Below are positions 55,438-64,000 of a stretch of 64,000 nt of DNA, piece by piece. This stretch comes from Panicum virgatum (lineage: Eukaryota > Streptophyta > Magnoliopsida > Poales > Poaceae). The stretch covers positions 31,327,238 to 31,391,237 of the forward strand of contig NC_053150.1 of NCBI RefSeq assembly GCF_016808335.1, written 5' to 3'. A model generated the notes under the pieces. The model was not told where the DNA came from. It ran no database searches and was given only the letters and a program-made list of their open reading frames with translations. Numbering within the stretch: the stretch's first letter is position 1; each line of letters begins with the position of its first letter. Both the position numbers and the translations under genes were made by a program.

Positions 55438-56425
55438 ATATGTTTGATCGTGAACTCCAAGATTGAAGCTATTTCAAGGGATGCTATTCCATTAAAAATC
55501 AAAACGACACGATGACGATTCTGTTCTGTTCGGCTGGTTGTGGCTAGCAGCTGGTGCTGACTTGTTATAAGAGAAATGCCAACTGACTGGTGGCTGATGC
55601 TATGTTGATTTGAGAGAAAAATATTGTTTGCTGGCTGGCTGAGATGAACAAAGTGGTTTATTGGCTGAGAAAAATACTTGTAAGAGGTCTCCTCATTCGA
55701 CGAGACAAGAGCAGCGTACATGACAACACCAATCCGCCGGCAGCGTACATGAGGTCTCCTCATTCGACGAGACAAGAGCATCAACTTCGGCGATCCCTTG
55801 ACCAATCAAAGCCTGCTGCGCACGCACAGCCAGATCAAAATACACGCGAATCATGGAACGCAAGAGCTTGCTGCCAGCATGGCTGCCGCCGGACACAAGC
55901 GTCGTGTTTCCTGGAGCGGCGCCATCTCTAGCGGTTGACGAGGCCCCTGCCCGCGCACGAAGCACGCGCGTATCTACGGGTAGGCATGGTAAAGAACTTT
56001 AAAATTTAATTTAGATAATTTAAAAATAGTATCCTAAAAAAGTTGAATTCTACATAATTTCAACATAAAAATATATAAGAAATAAGTTGGATTGTGAAGA
56101 ACCCACTTATGATCGCTACCACTCTATCACTTCATTTCTAATTTTAGGTCGTTTGATTTTTTTAACTATAAATTTACAACTCATCTTATTAAGAAATTTA
56201 TGCAAAATATCACTTCTTTTATTATGACTTAATTTATCAATACAAGTTCTTTGAAATAATTTAAATTTAATTATATTTACATAAATATTTTGAATAAGAC
56301 GAGTGGTGAAATTTAAGGCTAAAAAGTTAAACAACCTATAATTTAAAACGGAGGGAGTACATGATGGTGACAACGAATCACCAGGTGGTCTCTACAGGTC
56401 CCAGGATAACAAGCAGCAGTATCAT
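55438..56425. other. Unassigned; local duplication and a minus-strand coding-like piece
   Basis: Gaggtctcctcattcgacga and the following gacaagagca occur twice (about 55.686 and 55.751 kb) with gcagcgtacatga also doubled. A minus frame (55965 to 55693) reads SKLLRSMIRVYFDLAVRAQQ and IAEVDALVSSNEETS. It looks protein-like but I do not recognise it. The sequence at 56.34-56.36 kb (acggagggagta) is the typical end of a grass Stowaway/mariner-like element. Confidence 0.35.
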
Positions 56426-56753
56426 GGATCCTGTTTGGTTTGTGTTACGCTAGTCATTAGCACAACTTTGATCGTTAATTAGAGGTATTAAAGAAAATCA
56501 GTTTATAAAATTAACTTCACAACCCATGTGCTACTTCATGAGACGAATCTAATGAGGCTTTTGATTGTACGATTAGAGATGATTACTGTAACACTACTGT
56601 AGCCAATCATGAATTACTTATAGTCATTAGATTCGTCACGTAAAGTTACACCAATTTGTGAAGAGATTTTGCAAATAGATTTTATTTAATACTTCATGCA
56701 TGTAAAATTTTCTTATAGCACTATAGATATTGTAGCGCAAATCAAACGGGACC
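56426..56753. mobile_element. MITE, 'ggccctgtttggt' family, copy 2
   Basis: Ends atcctgtttggttt and aaatcaaacggga. Interior gagacgaatctaatgagg, cactactgtagcc and cattagattcgtcacg. It is homologous to 43179-43454 in reverse orientation. Confidence 0.68.
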
Positions 56754-57491
56754 ATGACTAGTGAGAGGCTAGGCCTGCCGACAGGCGACAATAATCCATC
56801 AATGATACGTCCTGGCGCGCAGCAGGAGAGCATCACGGGTGCACAGTGCACAAGCGCCGGGGGCTTGTGCGATCTCACGTGGGGGCACCGGCAGCTGCCT
56901 CGTGGAGTTGTCGACGCCAATCGCCGGAGGACTCGTTGCGGCATCACCGGGACCCGGTCGATCCGTCGCCGCAGAGCCGCGCCCACACGCCTCCCTTGGT
57001 GCGGGGAACGTAGGGGGCACAGCGTGATGCGCTACTCTACTCAAATCTATCCATGCCGAAGAATCGGGCCTCGTGCATCTGCAAATCCTCCTTGTAACCT
57101 TTTTGACTGATCTGATAGAACACTGACTACCGGACATGCATATGGAATAGAATGCTGATCTTCCTCGAACACTGAATCGATCGGAGACACCGAGCTCTTG
57201 TAGTCCAGACGCTTCAAACTTTACAGGATCTTCTAGAACTCTTGAGCATCGTGTGCTCGAGATTTCGTAGAACAATTGCCACATCTTCTGTGTACAGAAT
57301 GGTCCTAAGTCGAATCTCTGAACCCTAAAAGCTGGACAGTGTAGCAACGCTATCAGGTTTCCAAATCATGCATGTGATTTTTTTAATAGAAATGTGACAG
57401 AACTATTACCACATATATTGGCATATAAATATATACATTGTAATTACGCAAGTAGACCTTCCCAATTTTCTATTGGATTATAAATTTTATG
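56754..57491. other. No gene assigned
   Basis: A minus frame of 182 codons (57347 to 56799) and overlapping plus frames are open in a GC-rich stretch. No family is recognised and codon use is unremarkable on both strands, so no gene is called. Confidence 0.35.
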
Positions 57492-58000
57492 TGAAAAACA
57501 TAGTCTATATCACCCCCTCACCTATTGGGTTGGAGTATATAATCCCCGAACCTATGAAACGGTCTATATCACCCTCTGAACTTTCCAAAACCGGTCAAAT
57601 TACCCCCTTAAAGTAGTTTTGAAAAATCATAGTAAATCACTGAAAAATTCAATTGTGTTAGACTCCAAATGAGTAGATCTACACAGTGAACATATAATAT
57701 GATATGCTTTAGTACATTTTTTTACAGTTATGAAGAAAAGCATAGATCTAAAGCTATAGCAAAAAAATATAATAAAGCATACCATATTATATATTCACTG
57801 TGTACATCTACTCATTTCAAGTCTAACACAATTAGATTTTCTATTTTATGATTTTTTGTGATTTACTATAATTTTCAAAATTACTTTAGGGGCTAATTTG
57901 ACCGGTTTTGGAAAGTTCAGGGGGTGATATAAACCATTTCATAGGTTGGGGGTTATGTGTTCCACCCTCCATAGTTGAGGGGGTGATATATACTTTTTCC
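57492..58000. mobile_element. Hairpin MITE related to 48704-49638
   Basis: About 509 bp, arms atagtctatatcacccc and ggggtgatatatac. Internal ccaaaaccggtcaaattacc pairs with its complement, and the loop region is similar to the first copy. A 9-bp duplication was not clear. Confidence 0.75.
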
Positions 58001-58254
58001 ATCACAATTTAATTATCATGCCTCATTTTTGTTCATGGGTTTTTTTGTTTGGAACTCATTTGCATGTGTGTTGAGGTCACCAATCTTGTCACTTTTTGGA
58101 TGCATGCCCAGGCTTCTCTCCTCCGTATAACTGACTGGCCTCGCGGAAATTAATAGTTAGTGACCTTACGAAGAGAGTGTGCTTGTTTATTTTGCAATCT
58201 CTCCAGGTAATGAGTTGTGAAATCATCACCTTCAGCGATATATAATCAACTCCA
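58001..58254. other. No gene
   Basis: Short unassigned spacer between the MITE and the copia LTR. Confidence 0.4.
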
Positions 58255-58741
58255 TGTTGGTGATATGCCCAAGAGCCCATCATCACAATACGGTTAAAAG
58301 CCCAAGAGGATATTGATCCAAGAGGAATTAGGGTTACTAATGGGCCTATGAGATAGAAGCGCATTAGTACACCCTATATATACGAGGGAGGGGCTAGGGG
58401 GCGACAACCCTGTGAGCTGCACCACCTCCCTAGCCGCCGCCCCCCCTCTCTCGGCCGCCACCCTTGCCATGCGTGCGGTGCTAGCACACCGACGCCCGGC
58501 GTTTCATCCCCGTACGTGTGGACTCCGTGGAGGCGCTGCTGCGACTACTGCGCTGATCGGCAGCTGGAATCAAGTACGAGGAGCTCGGTTCGTGGGACGT
58601 GATCGACTACTTCCTCTACATCGACGTGCGACTTCTTCCGCTGCGCTGCGCGTCTAGTGGTAACGATCTATGATCTCCTACTCGCAAGTATCTTGGGTAT
58701 ATGCAGTAGTGATGCTAGCGTAGCCTACCCGTTTCCCTACA
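58255..58741 (+). repeat. 5' LTR of copia element (487 bp)
   Basis: Starts TGTTGGTGATATGCCC and ends TTTCCCTACA. A TATA box (ccctatatatacg) lies near 58.37 kb, followed by a GC-rich R/U5-like part. Confidence 0.88.
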
Positions 58742-58742
58742 G

Positions 58743-58754
58743 TGGTACCAGAGC
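58743..58754 (+). promoter_or_regulatory. Primer-binding site of copia element
   Basis: TGGTACCAGAGC one base after the LTR, one mismatch from the initiator-Met tRNA type site TGGTATCAGAGC. Confidence 0.82.
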
Positions 58755-60166
58755 CATCTTGCGTAGTTTTTGGTCTGGATCATTAGCATATAGGTGATAT
58801 GTTGTTGTAGTAGATTGGATCTATTACTTTTGCACGGTTTGATTAGATCAATTGGTCATAAGGGGTTAAAACTAGAGCGAGTTGATTGCGCGGCATGTGA
58901 CAAAAAGATTAGTTCGTGTTCTTTCTCTGTTATGCATACGACATGTCCCTACCGGCTGGAATAACCATCAGGGACTAACTGTGTGCATAGTCAGCAGATT
59001 GAACCAACAGATCGAGGTCATGTGTAGATGCAGTCTTCTCAAGTGCAAAGTTTGCACGATCAATGTGATTGACCTAGTGAAAATTGAGGCATTATGAATG
59101 GCTCGGATTTGAGGTGATGTGATCACTCTGATGAGATTTTCATAGGGATTCCATAGATGCGATCTGTGTAATTCCGTGAGGTTTCTCGCTATAGCGGCTT
59201 CCTAAGCGCCATTGCTTTCTCGCTATAGCGGCTTCCTAAGCGCTACTTTGGTAGAACACGTCGTACGCCTAACTTGTTTTTGCAGGGTGTGATGTGAACG
59301 GTATGGCCTCAATGTCATGTGATGATGTATGTGATGATTTGTGCGGCCTGCGTGTCGCAAGTTAACACAACCGGGTTGAGGTTGCACCATTATTGTATAA
59401 CGACCTGCGTGTCGACTTGTGATGTTTGAATCCTCATGTAATTATTTCACTAGCTATTAGATGTAGTAGCTTAGTATCTTTTCATGGAGGCTTCAATCAT
59501 GATGGCGATGATGATCACCACAAGACAGGACGGATGGCAATGGAGGTCACCTTGGAGCCATGGTGATGGAGCCCATTGTGATGCAAGAGGCCATACTATT
59601 CACAATATAATATGATTATATGTCTGTGATGTTTATTTTCCTGTCATACTATTCTTTCATACTTTTACATATGGTGGATGTTTTAATCATGATAGAATAG
59701 CTTCCCTCAGAAAAGGTTGAGTTTTTTATGCCTTTTACCAATAGCTGCACCTATAAATTTTGATCGTTGTGTGGTAGGTTTACCAAAGTAGAGTACCCTC
59801 AGCTATCACTTTTGTATAGGGTGGATGTCGGACATTCACAAGCATAGTATTGGTTTACTCAACAAAGCTATCAAAACAGTTTTGGGCTTTAAGACATAGG
59901 GTTGGGGCCGGGGCATTGGATGCCACCCAACAAACAAGAGTCGCATAGAGATGTGATTAGTAATTTGTTGCTTACCTGTATCGCTACTTTTCTAGCCGTG
60001 ATGCTAAAGCTCACTAGGATTTTAGTGATTATGGATCTTGAACCACTATATGCCATTAGAGGGAAGATGACTTTGATATAGTAGGTTGTCTTTCGTTAAA
60101 TCAGTTAATGAAAGTCTTTACATAAACTTAGTGCTAAAATCTTGCTTTACTTTAATGTTGTAGATC
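58755..60166 (+). other. Untranslated leader of copia element
   Basis: 1.4 kb without a recognised gene. It contains a direct duplication of 31-34 bp (tttctcgctatagcggcttc..., at 59182 and 59216). Confidence 0.6.
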
Positions 60167-63100
60167 ATGTCTGCCAGTAACAATTTTGCTTTCAATTTGC
60201 GTTCTATTCTTGAGAAAGAAAAGTTGAATGGAACAAACTTTATTGATTGGTACCGCAACATAAGAATTGTTCTCATGTAAGAGAAAAAGGAGTATGTTCT
60301 TGAGCATCCATATCCTGATGATCTCCCTGACAATGCAACTGCTGCTGATCGCAGAGCTTATGAGAAGCACTGCAATGACTCACTTGATGTCAGTTGTCTA
60401 ATGCTCGCCACCATGTCCCCTGATCTGCAGAAGCAGTATGAGCATACGGATGCTCACACTATGATCGAGGGGCTGCGTGGGATGTTTCAGAACCAAGCCA
60501 GGACTGAGAGGTTCAATATCTCAAAGTCCTTGTTTGCGTGCAAGCTGCCAGAAGGTAGCCCAGTCAGTCCTCATGTGATCAAAATGATTGGTTACATTGA
60601 GACATTGAACAGACTTGGTTCTGAACTTCACCAAGACTTGGCTACTGATGTTATTCTCCAGTCGCTCCCGGCGAGCTATGAGCCTTTTATCACGAACTTT
60701 CAGATGAATGGCTTGGATAAAACATTGAGTGAGTTGCATGGGATGCTAAAGACAACAGAGGAGAGCATTAAGAAGAATCCCAATCATGTGATGATGATTC
60801 AGAAGGGGAACAAAAAGAGGAAGCGTTGGACGCCTCCTAATCCCAAAGGTAAAGGCAAGGAAAAGAGTTCCAGTGGTGAGTCCTCGGGCTCTAAGTTAAA
60901 GCCAGCACCTAAGGCCAAATCTGGCCCTACTTCTAAGGATGAATGCTTTCACTGTCATGAAAAGGGACATTGGTCTAGGAACTGCAAGAAGTACTTGGAA
61001 GAAAAGAAGAAGAAGAAGGGAAGTAAGACTTCCACTTCAGGTATAGATGTTATAGAAATTAATATTGCATTATCTTCCAATGAATCATGGGTATTTGATA
61101 CTGGATCGATGATTCACACTTGCAAATCGTTGCAGGGTCTAAGTGAGACTAGAAGATTTGCAAGAGGCGAGTAGGACGTTCGTGTTGGCGATGGCGCAAA
61201 GTTTGCGGTGTTGGCGGTCGGCACCTACCACTTGTCTCTACCCTCCGGATTAGTTTTGGAATTAAATAATTATTATTGCATTCCTGCTTTGAGCAAGAAC
61301 ATTATTTCTTCTTCATGTTTGGAAGAAGTTGATGATTTTAAGATTGTAATAGAGAACAAACGTTGTTCAATTTTTTGCAATGGTATTTTTTATGCTCATT
61401 GTCCATTGGTGAATGGATTATATGTTCTTGATCTTGAGGATAAATCTGTCTGTAACATTAATACTAAGAGTCTTAGACCAAATGATTTGAATCCCACTTT
61501 TATTTGGCATTGTCGCTTAGGTCATATAAATGAGAAGCGCATTGAACAACTCCATAAAGATGGATTGTTAAGCTCATTTGATTTTAAATCATTTGACACA
61601 TGTGAGTCTTGTTTGCTTGGAAAGATGACCAAAGCACCTTTCACTGGTCATAGTGAGAGGGCGAGTGATTTATTGGGACTTGTACATACCGATGTATATG
61701 GACCAATGAGCTCAATAGCCAGAGGTGGTTTTCAGTACTTCATTAATTTCACCGATGACTTTAGCAGATATGGCTATATCTACTTAATGAGACACAAGTC
61801 TGAATCGTTTGAAAAGTTCAAAGAATTTCAGAATGAAGTACAAAATCAATTAGGCAAGACAATTAAATTTCTGCGATCTGATCGTGGAGGAGAATATTTG
61901 AGCCTTGAATTTGGTGATCATTTGAAGCAATGTGGAATTATTTCGCAGCTAACTCCACCTGGAACGCCTCAATGGAATGGGGTATCCGAACGGAGGAACC
62001 AAACCTTGTTGGACATGGTTAGGTCCATGATGAGCCAAGCTAATCTTCCATTGTCATTTTGGGGTTATGCTCTTGAAACTGCTGCGTTCACACTGAATAG
62101 GGTTCCAAGTAAGTCTGTTGAGAAGACACCATATGAGATATGGACTGGGAAACGTCCCAGATTATCTTTTCTCGAAGTTTGGGGATGTGAGGCTTATGTC
62201 AAACATTTGATGTCAGATAAGCTCACTCCAAAGTCAGACAAATGCTTCTTTGTGGGGTATCCTAGGGAAACCAAAGGATATTATTTTTACAATAAGGCGG
62301 AAGGCAAAGTGTTTGTCGCTCGCAATGGTGTTTTCTTAGAAAATGAGTTTCTCTCAAAAGGATTTAGTGGGAGCAAGGTGCAACTTGAAGAAATTCAGGA
62401 AACACCCGAAACTGTTTCAGCACCTACTGAAGATCCACGGGATGTGCAAGATGTTGCACAACCCGTAGTTGAGGCACCAGCCCCACGAAGGTCTATAAGG
62501 GCACGTCGCGCTACTAACAAGCTCAACCTCCTTATTATGGAGGAGCGCCACATATTATTGATGGAAAATGATGAGCCCTTGACCTACAAAGAAGCAATGA
62601 TGGGACCCGACTCCGACATATGGCTTGAAGCCATGGAATCCGAGTTAAAATCCATGCATGATAATCAAGTTTGGAACTTGGTCGATCAAATTGACAGTGT
62701 AAGACCTGTCGAGTGTAAGTGGATTTTTAAGAAAAAAAATTAGACATGGATGGAAATGTTCACATCTATAAGGCACGATTAGTGGCGAAAGGTTTCCGAC
62801 AAATTCAAGGTGTTGACTATGAAGAAACCTTTTCGCCCGTCGCAATGCTAAAGTCTGTTCGGATTCTCCTAGCAATTGCCGCATATTATGACTATGAGAT
62901 ATGGCAAATGGATGTCAAAAACGCTTTCCTTAATGGACATCTAAGTGAGGATGTGTATATGACACAGCCTGAAGGTTTTGTCGATCCTAAAAATGCTGGG
63001 AAAATATGTAAGCTTCAGAGGTCCATCTATGGATTGAAGCAAGCATCTCGGAGTTGGAATATTCATTTTGATGAAGTGGTCAAAGGGTTTGGCTTCATCA

Positions 63101-64000
63101 AGAATGAAGATGAGCCTTGTGTTTAAAAAAGGCTAGTGGGAGCGCACTTGTGTTTCTGGTCCTATATGTGGATGGCATATTACTGATCGGAAATGATATT
63201 CCAATGCTTGAAGCCGTTAAAACCTCATTGAAAAAGAGTTTTTCGATGAAGGATTTAGGAGAGGCGGCTTACATTCTGGGTATTAGGATCTATAGTGATA
63301 GATCAAAAAGGCTAATTGGATTAAGCCAAGACACGTACATTGACAAGATATTGAATCGGTTCAATATGCAAGATTCCAAGAAAGGTTTCTTGCCAATGTC
63401 ACATGGCATTACTCTAAGCAAGAGTCAGTGTGCTACGACACCTGATGAGCAAAAGAGGATGAGTACGATTCCTTATGCTTCAGCCATAGGGTCAATCATG
63501 TATGCTATGTTTTGCACGCGCCCAGATGTTTCCTTTGCTCTAAGTGTTACGAGCAGGTATCAGTCAGATTTCGGTGAAGCTCACTGGACAATTGTAAAGA
63601 GTATCCTTTAGTACTTTAGAAGAACTAAGGATATGTTCCTAATATTTGTAGGCGAAGATGAGCTCCTTGTAAAGGGTTACTCCGATGCTAGTTTTCAAAC
63701 AGACAAAGATGACTCCAAATCGCAATCTGGTTTTGTTTTCTGCCTCAATGGTGGGGCATTGAGCTGGAAGAGTTCCAAGCAAGATATGGTGGCTGATTCG
63801 ATGACAGAGGCCGAGTATATTGCAGCTTCCGAAGCTGCAAAAGAAGCTGTTTGGATCAGAAAGTTTGTTTCTGACTTGGGTGTTGTTTCTAGTGCGTCCA
63901 GTCCAGTGGACCTCTATTGTGATAATAGTGGTGCCGTTGCACTAGCAAAGGAGCCTAGAACAACTAAGAAGTCCAGACATATACTGCGGAAGTATCACCT
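60167..64000 (+). pseudogene. copia gag-pol polyprotein, broken
   Basis: ATG at 60167 opens gag (FNLRSILEKEKLNGTNFIDW). A TAA at 60278 replaces the expected Gln. The zinc knuckle CFHCHEKGHWSRNC (about 60950-60991) and protease WVFDTGSMIHTC follow; a TAG lies at 61171. Integrase has the HCRLGHIN...CESC zinc site, HTDVYGP, DDFSRYG and PQWNGVSERRNQ. A frameshift lies in the A-run near 62735. Reverse transcriptase has KARLVAKGFRQIQGVDY, MDVKNAFLNG and QASRSWNIHF. A one-base loss near 63124 shifts the frame before LVLYVDGILLIGND, where the YVDD box is YVDG (GGC at 63174). A TAG lies at 63610. RNase H (SDASFQTDKDDSKSQSGF; SMTEAEYIAASEAAKE) runs to the edge. Confidence 0.92.

Larger units (their letters stand above)
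58255..64000 (+). mobile_element. Ty1/copia LTR retrotransposon (3' end beyond window)
   Basis: A 5' LTR, primer-binding site, long leader and gag-pol in copia order (gag, protease, integrase, reverse transcriptase, RNase H) run to the right edge. The 3' LTR is outside, so the target duplication and LTR age cannot be read. Multiple stops, frameshifts and a changed catalytic box show that this copy is dead. Confidence 0.92.

Noticed and set aside
56090..56365. Complete Stowaway/mariner MITE
   Set aside because: Only the right end (acggagggagta) is recognisable; no matching left end was found.
56799..57347. 182-codon minus-strand frame as a gene
   Set aside because: No recognisable domain, opposite-strand frames equally open, surrounded by MITEs.

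Overview
This window is nuclear DNA from a grass (Poaceae). The evidence is a monocot-style, GC-rich pair of L-gulonolactone oxidase (GULLO) gene halves set in a dense, nested mosaic of plant transposable elements: Ty3/gypsy, Ty1/copia, LINE, CACTA, hAT, Mutator-like elements and MITEs. No RNA gene, CRISPR array or prokaryotic feature was seen. All calls come from reading the sequence and its translations; no database search was possible.

Layout. 0-2 kb: a LINE remnant, then exons 3-4 of a GULLO gene (495-1988). 2.7-15.4 kb: a CACTA transposase scrap, then a minus-strand gypsy gag remnant (3.1-5.84 and 14.30-14.42 kb, LTR at 14.46-15.41 kb). A non-autonomous LTR element (5841-14294, AGGAT target duplication) splits that gag. 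15.4-23.6 kb: several CACTA pieces, one split by a solo LTR (16946-18148, CCAGG duplication), and a GC-rich block holding a broken CYP90A/CPD-type P450 piece. 23.58-26.50 kb: a compact LTR element carrying a fragment of ribonucleotide reductase small subunit. 27.1-31.9 kb: a CACTA element with a roughly 345-bp tandem repeat upstream of its transposase. 32.4-36.3 kb: exons 1-2 of GULLO, with a 3.26-kb LTR-like insertion inside exon 1. 37-48 kb: hAT, CACTA and MITE elements and a plus-strand solo LTR. 48.3-54.35 kb: a nest of elements, with a TIR element holding a LINE that holds a Mutator-type hairpin, and also a hAT that holds a small hAT. 54.5-58 kb: hAT and MITEs. 58.26-64 kb: a Ty1/copia element running off the right edge.

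Host gene content is small. The only clear host gene is GULLO, an FAD-dependent aldonolactone oxidase of the secretory pathway. Its two halves are in the wrong order for one gene (exons 3-4 lie about 30 kb before exons 1-2), yet their splice phases match exactly. This suggests either remnants of a tandem pair or a rearranged or misassembled locus. Pieces of CYP90A and ribonucleotide reductase appear as cargo inside transposon sequence.

Most elements are dead: premature stops, frameshifts and altered catalytic motifs (LINE YAED, copia YVDG, protease-like domains without the active-site Asp). Target-site duplications let the order of many insertions be worked out. No wholly new system could be demonstrated. 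The most unusual items are the complementary GULLO halves, the potentially spliceable LTR insertion in a GULLO exon, and the two captured gene fragments.
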